A stretch of 64,000 nt of DNA from Fretibacter sp964410285 (GCA_964410285.1 CAYPFR010000001.1:1-64000), one strand, 5' to 3'; counted from the first letter of the stretch, positions 50,956-60,658 are shown. Numbers and translations: made by a program. Notes: a model not told the origin generated them from the sequence alone.

Positions 50956-52974
50956 CTAATTTCGATTTCGGTTTCTGCGCCCGCCCCGCTTGCGCCCGCC
51001 TCTGGCGCCGTCTCCCGTGGGGGCGGGAGCGGTGGGAAAGCCCATCGAGCCGACGAAATAGTCCTGAAATTTTGGCTCTAGGGCGGTTTCGACTTTTTCG
51101 ATCTTGGCGACTGCCGCAATAATCTCATTGCGGGCCTGTGTATTGAGCAGCGCTGTCGCCGCGCCCATGCCGGCGGCATTGCCGATGGAGCGGATCTCTT
51201 TCGCCCCCGCAAAGGGCACAATGCCTATATCGGCGACGTAGCGCGGGTCCAAATGCGTCCCAAACGCCCCCGCCAAGAGCACTTCGTCAAAGCGCGAACA
51301 GCCAAGCTGCTCGGCCAGAAGCTGCGCGCCCGCATAGAGCGCCGCCTTGGCGAGCTGCACGGAGCGAATATCGGTTTGCTTGATAATAATATCGCCCCCG
51401 CCGCTCTCGCCCGCGCCCCTGCGGCGCAGCAAGACATATTGCCAGACATTATTGACCTGCTCAAAGCGCTCCGGCGCAGCGGTGGGAATGAACAATCCGC
51501 TTTTATCCAGCAGCCCCGCATTCGCGAGTTCTACCATGACCTCGAAAATACCTGAGCCGCATATCCCCGTAATATTATGGGCATCCGCGCTTTGGTCAGT
51601 ATCAGAGAGCCAGTCCTCGCAGCCTATGATTTTAACCCGTCCGTTTTTGGTCACGGGATCAATACGCACGCGTTCAATCGCGCCAAGGCTTGCGCGCACG
51701 CCAGAGCTGATCTCTGCCCCCTCAAGGGCAGGCCCTGTCGGAGATGAAGCCGCCGCGACTTTCCCGCCGTGGGAGAGCACAATCTCGGCATTGGTGCCAA
51801 TATCGACCAGCAAGGCCGAGCGGCCCGCCATCGTCTGCATCTGGGTCAAATAAGCGGCGGTGGTATCCGCCCCAACATGACCGCCGATAAGCGGAAATAA
51901 GGAAACAGAGGCGCAGGCGCTAAGCCCGATTTCAAGCGCGGACGCGGGTAGGTCAATCCAGTCCTTTACTGTCAAGCGAAACGGCGCTTGACCAAGTTCC
52001 GTCGGGTTAGCGCCAATAAAGAGATGGTGCATGATCGGATTGCCCACGCAGATAACCTCAACCATTTGCTCTATGCGAATTCCGAGGGCCTCTACCGCCC
52101 CCGCCAACATCGTCTTGATTTGGCCGCGAATGGCGGCGGTCAACTTGGTTTCCCCGCCCTTGTTCATCATAATATAGGACACGCGGCTCATCAGGTCTTC
52201 GCCGTAACGGATTTGCGGGTTCATCGCTGCCTTTTCATAGGCAGGCACGCCGCTCGCCAGATTATAGACATAAAGCGCAACAGACGTCGAACCAATGTCA
52301 ATCGCCGCGCCGTAAGGCTCATCGGATGAGGGCGGCCAAACATCAATAATGCTGCCTAAAGCCGCCTGATGAGAGCCCGCGCTCTCCCGCCCGCCTTTAT
52401 GGCGCCGGACCACGGCCACGGCAGTATTGTCATGGGCGAGCAAAATGGGTTGCAATTTGGTCATCGCCCTATGGCTTAGCTCTGCGCTTACGCCGTGCTG
52501 CGCTTTTAGCGCGCGGCAGATGGCTTCGCCGTCGCTGGGATTATCGGCAAGGGTCGGGACCTCCAGTTTTATCATATAAAGGCGCACGGCGGGGTTAAGC
52601 TCGGTCTCGATATGTGTGCTTTTCTTTTGAATAGACGTCTCGCCCTCACGGCTATCGCTTGGCACCTCAATGACCATATCCCCGCAAAGCTTGGCACGGC
52701 AAGCGAGCCGGCGATGCTCTGAGAGCTCGCCGTCATGGCGCGCCTTTTTCTCTGTCGGGGAGAGCTTGGGAATATCGCTCTCTTTAACGCTCAGCTTGAA
52801 CTTGGCAAATTCGCCCGGCTCGACCTCGATCTGGCACCGCTTGCACAGTCCCTTGCCGCCGCAAATCGAGCGCATATCAACGCCCGCCCGCAGCGCCGCG
52901 TCATAGACCGTTTCTCCAGTCTCCCCTGTGGTCTGAACGCCGCTCGGGGTGAAAATAAGGGTATGGGTAGTCAC
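50956..52974 (-). CDS. Reductive activator of corrinoid proteins (RACo-like, DUF4445/ASKHA)
   Basis: 672 residues from GTG at 52974, which overlaps the preceding TAG by one base (TAGTG). N-terminal [2Fe-2S] ferredoxin domain with CGGKGLCKRCQIEV and a later Cys in RLACRAKLCGDM. After a linker, an ASKHA/DUF4445 core with GAAIDIGSTSVALYVYNLAS, ALLVDIGTNAEIVLSHGG and VLLAGAFGTHLDP. RACo proteins use ATP binding and a low-potential electron to restore Co(I) on inactivated corrinoid proteins. The C-terminus ends in an unusual Arg/Gly tail (GARGGRKRGGRRNRNRN). Partner of the methyltransferase upstream. Confidence 0.88.
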   Translation of the reverse strand: MTTHTLIFTPSGVQTTGETGETVYDAALRAGVDMRSICGGKGLCKRCQIEVEPGEFAKFKLSVKESDIPKLSPTEKKARHDGELSEHRRLACRAKLCGDMVIEVPSDSREGETSIQKKSTHIETELNPAVRLYMIKLEVPTLADNPSDGEAICRALKAQHGVSAELSHRAMTKLQPILLAHDNTAVAVVRRHKGGRESAGSHQAALGSIIDVWPPSSDEPYGAAIDIGSTSVALYVYNLASGVPAYEKAAMNPQIRYGEDLMSRVSYIMMNKGGETKLTAAIRGQIKTMLAGAVEALGIRIEQMVEVICVGNPIMHHLFIGANPTELGQAPFRLTVKDWIDLPASALEIGLSACASVSLFPLIGGHVGADTTAAYLTQMQTMAGRSALLVDIGTNAEIVLSHGGKVAAASSPTGPALEGAEISSGVRASLGAIERVRIDPVTKNGRVKIIGCEDWLSDTDQSADAHNITGICGSGIFEVMVELANAGLLDKSGLFIPTAAPERFEQVNNVWQYVLLRRRGAGESGGGDIIIKQTDIRSVQLAKAALYAGAQLLAEQLGCSRFDEVLLAGAFGTHLDPRYVADIGIVPFAGAKEIRSIGNAAGMGAATALLNTQARNEIIAAVAKIEKVETALEPKFQDYFVGSMGFPTAPAPTGDGARGGRKRGGRRNRNRN

Positions 52975-53888
52975 TAGCCGCGCCGGCGCCGACCCGCGCG
53001 CCCGCCTCGCCTGCCGCCTCGGCCCGCGCCTTCGCCTTCTGCGGGCTTGGGACGATAATGGGAAATCCAATTACCGCAGCTCGGGTCATTGCCGTTAAGC
53101 ACATCCGCCGCGCGCACTGCAGGCACGAGTCCGTCATCCAGCGGGTTCACAATCGCCGACGTCATGCCAGAGGCCGCCAGCATTGGCAAAAAGGCATTAT
53201 TGATTGTGTGGCGATTAGGCAGGCCAAAGGCCACATTAGACGCCCCGCAAGTCGTGTTCACGCCCAGCTCATTGCGGAGACGATGCAGCAGGCGAAAGAC
53301 ATCTTTGCCCGCGCTATTGACCGCGCCAACCGGCATGACCAGCGGGTCCACAACGACATCCTCGGGTTTGATCCCGTAATCTGATGCGCGGTTGACAATC
53401 CGCTTGGCGATTTCAAACCGCACATCTGGATCTTCGGATATGCCCGTATCATCATTTGAAATCGCAACCACGGCGCAATCATATTTGGCGACCAAAGGCA
53501 GGATCCGTTCCATGACCTCTTCTTCAGCCGTTGTGGAGTTAAGCAAAGGCCGTCCCTTATAGGCCGCTAGCCCGCTCTCCAGCGCTTCAATGATCGAGCT
53601 ATCAATACACAGCGGGACATCGGTCAGGCCTTGGATAAGCGGAATGACCTCTCCCATGATGCCGGGTTCATCGGCAAGGGGCACACCGACATTCACATCA
53701 AGGACTTGCGCGCCGGCCTCGACTTGGGCGAGCACTTCCTTTTTCACGCGCCAATAATTTTTCTCCTTAAGCTCTTTGGAGAAAAGCTTCCGTCCCGTGG
53801 GGTTAATCCGCTCCCCAATCATCACAAAAGGCTGATCAAATCCAATGACCACTTCTTTGGTCTGTGAGGCAAGTATCGTGCGGGTCAT
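52974..53888 (-). CDS. Methyltetrahydrofolate:corrinoid methyltransferase (pterin-binding)
   Basis: 304 residues from ATG at 53888 (AGGA before it). TIM-barrel pterin-binding family: FVMIGERINPTGRKLFSKEL, GAQVLDVNVGVP, PLCIDSSIIEALESGL, ISNDDTGI, and GVNTTCGASNVAFGLPNRHT, all typical of MeTr/AcsE-like enzymes. It moves a methyl group between a corrinoid protein and tetrahydrofolate. No corrinoid-binding protein or substrate-specific methyltransferase (MttB-type) is in this window. The C-terminal about 20 residues are Arg/Gly-rich like the tail of its partner. Overlaps the activator gene by one base. Confidence 0.9.
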   Translation of the reverse strand: MTRTILASQTKEVVIGFDQPFVMIGERINPTGRKLFSKELKEKNYWRVKKEVLAQVEAGAQVLDVNVGVPLADEPGIMGEVIPLIQGLTDVPLCIDSSIIEALESGLAAYKGRPLLNSTTAEEEVMERILPLVAKYDCAVVAISNDDTGISEDPDVRFEIAKRIVNRASDYGIKPEDVVVDPLVMPVGAVNSAGKDVFRLLHRLRNELGVNTTCGASNVAFGLPNRHTINNAFLPMLAASGMTSAIVNPLDDGLVPAVRAADVLNGNDPSCGNWISHYRPKPAEGEGAGRGGRRGGRAGRRRRG

Positions 53889-54132
53889 AATTGTCCTGTT
53901 CCGGGCAGAACATAAATCTCTGCCGCTCATATAAAGAAATCTTTATATCCCTATATGCAATCCCTTGCCCCGAGTCTATAGCTTTGGCACCCTATGCAGG
54001 TTTTAAATGGGCTGCCAGGTCATGTGTTTGGGGTATTCCTCCTTTACGTGATCACTCCCGCCTTGGAGACTTCAGGCACCCGCTGTTTGCCCGGTGCCTG
54101 ATTTTGGTATTTTGCGGCGAATTCGGCTTGGG

Positions 54133-57100
54133 TTATCCCCCAATTCTAGCCTGTACACGGAGTGTATAGGTATTGGGCGTGACCGCGCCTGCGAAACCTA
54201 CAGACCATGGGTCTTCTGTCGAGCTGCGCATTTGCAGCCCGCCGCCAAAACCGGTCTCGCTCCCGCCAAAGCCATCATCATAAAGGCTGATCCCGCCGGC
54301 GAGGGTCCATGTTTCATCGCGCGTTAAGTAGAGGTCCGGAATGGCTGCAATCCCTGCATTGCCCTCACGCAGCCCAGATATGGCTGCACTATTTAAAGCA
54401 ATCAGCCCCGTATTAGCTTGAATACCCAAGGCATTTTGAGCAATCCCATTTGAATTATTGAGGATGTCGACCGCGCTGGCCTCAATCATGTCTGTATTGC
54501 GGTTAATGCCGGCAACAACTGTCCGTCTGGTTTCCTTTTGAACACCGTCCTGAATGTCACTGAGATTATTAATATCATTCACGTCACCAATATCGGCCGC
54601 GCTATTGGCAATATTCACGCTATTGGTCGAGATATTCCCAGCATTGACCGAAATGTTATTCGCATTGGTCGCGACCCCCGAAGTATTTGTTGCGATATTG
54701 GTGCTATTGGCCGCAATATTTCCAGCATTGGCAGCAATATTATTGGCATTTGTCGTTGCCGTTGCTCCCACTGAGACAATCTCCGCCGCATTGGTCGCCG
54801 CAGCGGCTGCATTCGTCGCAATCCCCTGCGTGTTTGAGGCAATGCTCGTCTGATTCGCCATAATCGATGCCGTATTCGCAGACACATTGGCCGAGAGAGA
54901 CGTAATAGCAGAACTATTTGTCGCAATCGCAGCCCTATTTGCGGTTATATTCCCCGTATTAGAGCTAATATTTCCGGCATTGTTGGAGATGGATGTCGTA
55001 TTACCCGCTATATTTGTCGTATTTGCGGAAATCGAATTTGTATTTCCAGTGATCGCTGCGGAATTAGTGATCACGCGGCCATCAAGCCCGGTAATGGCAC
55101 CCTCATTATCGGTGACCCGATCATCCAATGTTGTAATCGCGCCAGCATTTGTCGTGATAGCCGTCCCGTTCATAGCGATATTATCGGCATTTATGAGCAG
55201 AGTTGCAGCTTGTGCTGCCACTTGCCCATCCAGCGAGGTAATCGCGCTACGATTTGCGGCGATATTTCCAGCATTCGTCCTTACGCCAGAGGCATTCGCT
55301 GAGACGCCAGAGGCATTGCGCGTAATTCCAGACGCATTCGCCGACACGCCAGAGGCATTGCGCGTGATTCCAGATGCGTTCGCCGACACGCCAGACGCAT
55401 TGCGCGTGATACCAGACGTATTACCCGTCACGGACGTTTGAAGGGCGCCGCCATCAGAGGCCAAATTCCCATTTGCATCCGTTGTGACTAATCCTGTCAC
55501 AGTGCCCTGCACCGCGCGGGATGAGGCCGAAGGAATACCGCTTAACGTGTAATTTGTGCTCGCGGAACCTATGACAAATTGATTGTCTCTTGTGGTTCTA
55601 ACATTCCGCCCGAATGCGCCGGAGTTCGCAAAATCGGCTCTCGCGCCTGAACCAATCGCAAGACTATTTGCGCCCCCTGATTGGCTCGCGGCGCCAAAGG
55701 CCGCGCTATTTGCGCCCCTAGATTGGCTCGAGGCGCCAACGGCCGCGCTACTCGCGCCGCTCGCAAGGCTCGACGAACCCAGCGCGACGCTCGCGAAACC
55801 GCTGGCGACGCTGAGCACGCCAATCGAGATACTATTATTACTACTCGCTATGCTATCCGCGCCAAGTGCGATGCTGCGCGTAGCTGTGGCCTGGCTCCGC
55901 CCGCCAAGCGCGGTGCTGCTGGCCCCGCTCGCTACGCTGTCAAATCCAAGCGCGCTACTTGAATCACCCACAGCTCGGCTCCGCCCGCCAAGCGCGGTGC
56001 TGTTATTAGCGCGGGCTTCACTGGAGGTGCCCAGCGCCGTGGCTGAGCTACTGCTGGCTCTGCTCCCCACGCCCAGTGCTGTGCTTCCGAAACCGCTGGC
56101 GATACTTAACCCGCCAAGCGCAACACTGTTTTGATCGCTCGCGTTGGCATTCGCGCCAATGGCTGTGCTGAAATTAGCGCTCGCTGAGCTCCCCACGCCG
56201 AGCGCGGTGCTAATGTCACCAGTCGCGAGGGACGCCACACCCAGCGCTGTGCTGCTCTCACCGGTCGCCTCGCTGTCTTGCCCAATCGCCGTTGTGTTCA
56301 ATGCGCTCGCCAGGCTTTGAGCCCCCAGCGCGGTGCTACCCTCACCATCCGCATCACTATCGAAGCCAAGCGCGGTGCTAGCTGAATTGGTCGCGCTACT
56401 TTGCGTTCCAATCGCTGTGCTCGTGCCGCCGCTTGCCCTGCTGCCTTGCCCAACCGCTGTACTGGCTACTCCGCTCGCTTGGCTGGTATTGCCAAGCGAC
56501 GTGCTGCCCGAACTGCTCGCCGTGCTACTGAACCCAACCGCGGTACTGTTATTTCCGCTGGCAGCGCTAAGTCTCCCCAGCGCTGTGCCGTTCGGACCGC
56601 TTGCATTACTAAAGGCGCCGAACGCCGCGCTGCCCGAACCGCTCGCACTGCTACTGGACCCAACCGCTGTCGCTAAAAAACCGCTTGCAATGGCATTCGA
56701 TCCTACGGCCGTGCTGACACCATTCGTCGCCTGGCTATTTCTTCCAAGTGCTGTACTATTACTACCGCTGGCTTGGCTATTCGCGCCTAACGCCGTGCTC
56801 GTAAAACCGCTCGCCACGCTATCCGCGCCAATGGCTGTGCTCACTTCACCACTCGCATCACTCCCATTGCCAATAGCCAGGCTTCCGTTTAAACCACTTG
56901 CTGCACTCCCATTGCCAATCGCTATTGCGTTGACCTGTGATGCAGCGGCCGCCACGCCAATGGCCAGCGCGCCATTTGCAGTGGCTTGGCTACGCGCACC
57001 AATCGCTGTGCTGCTAATGCCCGTGGCTTGGCTGCCTGCGCCGACGGCCGTGCTACTCACACCCGTTGCTGAGCTCCCGTCACCAAAGGCCGAGCTCATA

Positions 57101-57336
57101 TCGGCGGAGGCGGTACTATCCACGCCGCAGGCCGTGGACCTAAGTCCTGTCGACGCCGCGCCGCCGGTTGTGTCGCCCGCGCTTGAAACGTCATCGCCAT
57201 CTGTATCCAATATACATTCACTGGCGAAGGCTAAGCCCGAGTCGGTGAAAGAGGGGGCCGCGAGGCTCAGGGTCAGGGCGATCGCGCTTGCACTCAGGAT
57301 GGACTGGAATTTTCTGGAATTTAAAGATGCTGGCAT
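54133..57336 (-). CDS. Second trimeric autotransporter adhesin (YadA-like head)
   Basis: 1067 residues from ATG at 57336 (GAGGA upstream); signal peptide about 1-38. The head (about 50-560) consists of many 14-residue YadA_head units such as STAVGAGSQATGIS, then FVIGSASTNYTLSGIPSASS with AVQGTVTGLVTTDANGNLAS. The stalk repeats N-A-G-N-I-x-x-N and three near-perfect ITRNASGVSANASG units. The last about 70 residues (IPDLYLTRDETWTLAGGISL, FGGSETGFGGGL, VQARIGG) match the anchor of the adhesin at 28954. Monocistronic, in the chromosome-like part. Probably a cell-surface adhesin or holdfast-like attachment factor. Confidence 0.9.
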   Translation of the reverse strand: MPASLNSRKFQSILSASAIALTLSLAAPSFTDSGLAFASECILDTDGDDVSSAGDTTGGAASTGLRSTACGVDSTASADMSSAFGDGSSATGVSSTAVGAGSQATGISSTAIGARSQATANGALAIGVAAAASQVNAIAIGNGSAASGLNGSLAIGNGSDASGEVSTAIGADSVASGFTSTALGANSQASGSNSTALGRNSQATNGVSTAVGSNAIASGFLATAVGSSSSASGSGSAAFGAFSNASGPNGTALGRLSAASGNNSTAVGFSSTASSSGSTSLGNTSQASGVASTAVGQGSRASGGTSTAIGTQSSATNSASTALGFDSDADGEGSTALGAQSLASALNTTAIGQDSEATGESSTALGVASLATGDISTALGVGSSASANFSTAIGANANASDQNSVALGGLSIASGFGSTALGVGSRASSSSATALGTSSEARANNSTALGGRSRAVGDSSSALGFDSVASGASSTALGGRSQATATRSIALGADSIASSNNSISIGVLSVASGFASVALGSSSLASGASSAAVGASSQSRGANSAAFGAASQSGGANSLAIGSGARADFANSGAFGRNVRTTRDNQFVIGSASTNYTLSGIPSASSRAVQGTVTGLVTTDANGNLASDGGALQTSVTGNTSGITRNASGVSANASGITRNASGVSANASGITRNASGVSANASGVRTNAGNIAANRSAITSLDGQVAAQAATLLINADNIAMNGTAITTNAGAITTLDDRVTDNEGAITGLDGRVITNSAAITGNTNSISANTTNIAGNTTSISNNAGNISSNTGNITANRAAIATNSSAITSLSANVSANTASIMANQTSIASNTQGIATNAAAAATNAAEIVSVGATATTNANNIAANAGNIAANSTNIATNTSGVATNANNISVNAGNISTNSVNIANSAADIGDVNDINNLSDIQDGVQKETRRTVVAGINRNTDMIEASAVDILNNSNGIAQNALGIQANTGLIALNSAAISGLREGNAGIAAIPDLYLTRDETWTLAGGISLYDDGFGGSETGFGGGLQMRSSTEDPWSVGFAGAVTPNTYTLRVQARIGG
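55301..55414 (-). repeat. 42-bp tandem repeat inside adhesin stalk
   Basis: Two full units (55301-55342, 55343-55384) and a partial third, encoding ITRNASGVSANASG. Copies differ at a few positions. Prone to slippage, which would alter stalk length in frame. Confidence 0.85.
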
Positions 57337-57578
57337 ATTATCCTCACAGGTTTTGGGTCTGTTTAATGGGTTGATTTTAAAGGGGGCGCCGCCGCATGGC
57401 GGTCTCAAGACAAAACTGGCGCAGTCTTAAACACAGGGGCAGCCGACGAGAAATGTCCGGGCATCGCCTATACGAGACCCAAATTGGTAAATTTGAATGA
57501 TGGCCACCCCTATCTTTGGGGACGTCCACCGCGGAGGCCCCACGGGCTAGCCATTAACAAAGATAAAAAGAGAATTAT

Positions 57579-57596
57579 ATCACCCAAAAGGGTGAT
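57579..57596. promoter_or_regulatory. Perfect hairpin in the 520-base gap upstream of the adhesin
   Basis: ATCACCC-AAAA-GGGTGAT with no T-run on either strand. It lies about 240 bases before the adhesin start. It may be an operator or an RNA hairpin. The rest of 57337-57856 shows no gene. Confidence 0.35.
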
Positions 57597-57856
57597 TGGA
57601 TGACCTTTTTGGCCCTATGATCGCCGCAGCCTATTGCCCATAAGGTCACTCGGAACGCGAGCGCAGCCCCTGTCGTTCGCCCGCCCACGCAGCCGTTGGA
57701 TAAAACGGATTTTAAAGCGGGCGAAATATTCACGCGCTGCCTTGGGCTTAGGCGTTCCCGTTCGGAAGCTTATTTGTAAATATCGGCTATAGACAGCCGT
57801 GAATTTTCCTAAATTTCTCGGCGGCCACACAGAGGCTTAATTGGCCTGAGCGTATC

Positions 57857-57931
57857 TGGAGCGGGCGATGAGATTCGAACTCACGACCCCAACCTTGGCA
57901 AGGTTGTGCTCTACCACTGAGCTACGCCCGC
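57857..57931 (-). tRNA. tRNA-Gly(GCC)
   Basis: 75 nt on the minus strand. Acceptor GCGGGCG pairs with CGCCCGC, then discriminator T and an encoded CCA. D-arm GCTCAGTGGTAGAGC, anticodon loop TTGCCAA (anticodon GCC), T-arm with GTTCGAATC. All stems close normally. No att-like core or integrase lies next to it. Confidence 0.97.
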
Positions 57932-58122
57932 TCAAGACGTATTCGCAGGCTAACCTGCGCGAGAGGCGGCTTATGGCGCAGAATTTTGCGCAAATCAAGC
58001 GAGAATCGTGTCCTTTTTTCGGGTTTTTCATCGCCAGCTAATAGTCCATCCAAAGGCCCGCGCCGCGTGAAATTAGCCTATATCCCGCTTGCCACTCGCC
58101 GCTGGGCAGGTAAAGTTAGCGC

Positions 58123-58677
58123 ATGACGACACTCCCGACTTCACCGGATGCGCTTTTGGAAAAATTGACGGCGCTGGGCATTGCGCACAAAACCCATGCG
58201 CATGCCCCAATATTCACCGTGGAGGAAGGTGCAAAGATCAAAGCCAAATTGCCCGGCGGACATACGAAAAACCTGTTTTTAAAAGACAAGGCCGGTGCAC
58301 TTTTTTTGCTTTGCGCCCTAGGCGATACACAAATCAAGATCAACCGGCTGCACCGCATGCTGGGCTGTAAGCGCCTATCTTTTGGTCAGGCTGAGCTCAT
58401 GTTTGAAAAATTGGGCGTGACCCCGGGCTCTGTGACACTATTTTCAGTGCTAAATGACAGGGAAAATGAGGTGACGCTCCTGCTCGATAAAACCTTGATG
58501 GAGCATGAGATTGTTAATTTTCATCCCATGCTGAATACAGCGACCACCGCAATTTCAAGCGTGGACATGCTGCGCTTTTGCGAGGCCGTAGATCATAGTC
58601 CTGTTATCTTGGACCTTTCCGCCTTGAACGCAGACAATCAAGGCCTATCTAATGAGAGTAAACAGGACGCATTATGA
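58123..58677 (+). CDS. YbaK/ProX-type aminoacyl-tRNA deacylase
   Basis: 184 residues, single-domain. TVEEGAKIKAKLPGGHTKNL with FLKDKAGALFLLCALGDTQI contains the conserved Lys and the GGHTKNLF pattern of ProXp-ala/PrdX-like proteins; VTPGSVTLFSVLNDRENEVT and NFHPMLNTATTAIS complete the fold. They hydrolyse mischarged tRNA-Pro (usually Ala-tRNA-Pro) in trans. The stop overlaps the next ATG by four bases. Confidence 0.88.
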   Translation: MTTLPTSPDALLEKLTALGIAHKTHAHAPIFTVEEGAKIKAKLPGGHTKNLFLKDKAGALFLLCALGDTQIKINRLHRMLGCKRLSFGQAELMFEKLGVTPGSVTLFSVLNDRENEVTLLLDKTLMEHEIVNFHPMLNTATTAISSVDMLRFCEAVDHSPVILDLSALNADNQGLSNESKQDAL

Positions 58678-59663
58678 CAGATTTTGACACATCCCCAGAC
58701 CCACATGGCGCAGCAAGCCCGCACGGCGCTGCGCCCAAGACCGATTTTGATCCCGCAGATGTCGTCAAAAATGGCTCGGATATGGGGTTTATGGATGATG
58801 TGATACAGGCCTCGGGACACGTGCCTGTAGTGGTTGATTTTTGGGCGCCGTGGTGCGGGCCGTGTAAGCAGCTTATGCCCGCATTGGAGCGCGCCGTATT
58901 AGCGAGCAAAGGCGCCGTGCGGCTGGTAAAAATCAATATTGATGAAAATCCCGGCGTGGCCGGTCAGCTTGGCGTGAAATCCATTCCAGCAGTTTTCGCC
59001 TTTAAAGATGGGCAGCCCGTTGACGGCTTTATGGGCGCGCAGCCAGAGAGCGAGCTGAAGAAATTTATTGGCCGGCTTACCGGCGAGAGTGACCCGGCCG
59101 CCGAGGCAGAAGAGTTGGCGGCGCGCGCCAAAGACAGCCTTGCTGCGGGGGACCCCGGCGGGGCCGCGCAGGACTATGCGCAGGCATTGCAATTGCATCC
59201 TGAAAATGCGGCGGCGCTGGCGGGACTGGCCCGAATTTATATTGATAGCGGCAATGAGGCGCAGGCCGCCCAAATCCTTATGGCGGCGCCAGAGGCCATC
59301 AAAGATCATCCCGAGGTCAGCGCTATTCGCGCCATCCTCAGCTTGCAGCAAGAAGCGCCCCAAAACCGCGGCGCAGACCCAAGCAGCGGTGAGCCCGAAG
59401 AAGACCCCGCGGCCGCGCTACTCGCCGCCGTAGAGGCCAAGCCCGATGATCTTGACGCGCGCCTAGCGCTGGCCAAGGCCTTCGCCGGGAGCGGGCGCAA
59501 CGCGCAGGCGGTTGATCACTTACTCTACTCGGTCGGTAAAAATCGCGCCCATAACGACGAGGCGGCTCGCAAATTTCTTTTGACGATTTTTGAAGCCGAA
59601 GGCGTTGAGAGCGAGGTTTCAATTGATGGACGCCGCCGACTTTCCTCTATTTTATTTGCCTAG
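58674..59663 (+). CDS. cnoX: Thioredoxin-TPR co-chaperone CnoX (YbbN family)
   Basis: 329 residues. The first about 50 residues are polar. The thioredoxin domain has FWAPWCGPCKQLMPALERAV with an intact CGPC active site and KSIPAVFAFKDGQ (cis-Pro). C-terminal TPR-like helices (SLAAGDPGGAAQDYAQALQL) follow. CnoX proteins protect clients from overoxidation and hand them to chaperones; alphaproteobacterial members keep the redox cysteines that E. coli lost. Translation is coupled to the deacylase by an ATGA overlap. Confidence 0.9.
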   Translation: MTDFDTSPDPHGAASPHGAAPKTDFDPADVVKNGSDMGFMDDVIQASGHVPVVVDFWAPWCGPCKQLMPALERAVLASKGAVRLVKINIDENPGVAGQLGVKSIPAVFAFKDGQPVDGFMGAQPESELKKFIGRLTGESDPAAEAEELAARAKDSLAAGDPGGAAQDYAQALQLHPENAAALAGLARIYIDSGNEAQAAQILMAAPEAIKDHPEVSAIRAILSLQQEAPQNRGADPSSGEPEEDPAAALLAAVEAKPDDLDARLALAKAFAGSGRNAQAVDHLLYSVGKNRAHNDEAARKFLLTIFEAEGVESEVSIDGRRRLSSILFA

Positions 59664-59708
59664 CAACGCAAGCCATACCCAGCACCAGAATCAAAACCAA
59701 GACACCCC

Positions 59709-60392
59709 ATGAGCGCTCATTACAAATCACTTGCCCGCCGAACTAATCCCGAGACCGTCGCGATTTTTCCGCTGAACGGGACTGTGCTTTTGCCCGGATG
59801 CGAGTTGCCGCTCAATATTTTTGAACCGCGCTATCTTAACATGGTGGATGATGCGCTCAAAACAGAGCGGCTGATTGGTATGATCCAAACTGCGGAGGAC
59901 GCAAAATCCGGCCTGTCCAAAATTGGCGGGCTGGGCCGTATCACCCAATTTTCCGAGCAAGATGACGGGCGTTACCTGATTGTCCTTAAGGGGCTAAAGC
60001 GCTTTGCCTATGTGAAAGACATAGAGGCGAAAACGCCTTACCGCCAAGCCCGCATTGATTTTTCAAAATTTGCCAGCGACGCTGATATTCACGATCCAAA
60101 AGCCATTCCAGAGGCCATGTCCGATGTTGGCGGTTCGGACCGCGCAGCGCTTACGGTCGCGATGAAAAGCCTTGCTAAAGCACTACGCGTCTCCGTTGAT
60201 TGGGACGGACTTGCCGAAATTCCGCTACCGCAGCTCGTAAATCAGGCGGCCATGATCAGCCCGTTTAAGCCCTCTGACAAACAATCTCTTCTTGAGGCGG
60301 AGACACCGGATGATCGCCGCCGGCTTTTGACGGGTCTGCTGCATCTTTATGCCACCACTGGCGGGGACACGCCCGACCAGCTAATGAATTGA
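59709..60392 (+). CDS. LON N-terminal-like substrate-binding domain protein
   Basis: 227 residues: the stand-alone LON-SB domain, with VAIFPLNGTVLLPGCELPLN, IFEPRYLNMVDDAL, LIGMIQTAED, GGLGRITQFSEQDDGRYLIV and a helical C-terminus. No AAA+ or protease domain, which is normal for this small family. Often found beside cnoX and Trm112-like genes in Alphaproteobacteria, as here. Presumed role in proteostasis; molecular function not established. Confidence 0.92.
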   Translation: MSAHYKSLARRTNPETVAIFPLNGTVLLPGCELPLNIFEPRYLNMVDDALKTERLIGMIQTAEDAKSGLSKIGGLGRITQFSEQDDGRYLIVLKGLKRFAYVKDIEAKTPYRQARIDFSKFASDADIHDPKAIPEAMSDVGGSDRAALTVAMKSLAKALRVSVDWDGLAEIPLPQLVNQAAMISPFKPSDKQSLLEAETPDDRRRLLTGLLHLYATTGGDTPDQLMN

Positions 60393-60399
60393 GGCCTAT

Positions 60400-60621
60400 A
60401 TGGCAAAACCAAAATCTACAGCAAAGTCTAAAGCAAAATCTGAGCCGGCCGCAGGCATTGACCCCAAGCTTCTCTCGGCGCTTGTTTGCCCAAAGACGCG
60501 CGGTCCGCTGCGCTATGATCGGCAGGCCAATGTGCTGATTTCGAAAAAAGCCAAGCTCGCCTATCCTATCCGCGAGGGCGTGCCGATTATGCTTATCGAA
60601 GAAGCTAAGCCGCTGCCGTAA
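60400..60621 (+). CDS. Trm112 family protein (YcaR-like)
   Basis: 73 residues: a Lys/Ala-rich N-terminal extension, then the zinc-ribbon-like core KLLSALVCPKTRGPLRYDRQ with KLAYPIREGVPIMLIEEA. Only one Cys of the possible four remains, as in many bacterial forms that do not bind zinc. In eukaryotes and archaea Trm112 activates methyltransferases; the bacterial role is unclear. Seven bases after the LON-domain gene. Confidence 0.9.
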   Translation: MAKPKSTAKSKAKSEPAAGIDPKLLSALVCPKTRGPLRYDRQANVLISKKAKLAYPIREGVPIMLIEEAKPLP

Positions 60622-60658
60622 ACGCCTGACGATTTACCGCTCAACACCCGCCTTCCAC

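Noticed and set aside
54554..57430. Plus-strand open frames rich in Ala, Leu and Pro opposite the second adhesin
   Set aside because: Antisense of the YadA-head repeats; same artefact, no start signals.
57615..57830. 71-codon minus-strand frame near tRNA-Gly
   Set aside because: Arg-rich product without family or start signal; likely chance in G+C-rich sequence.
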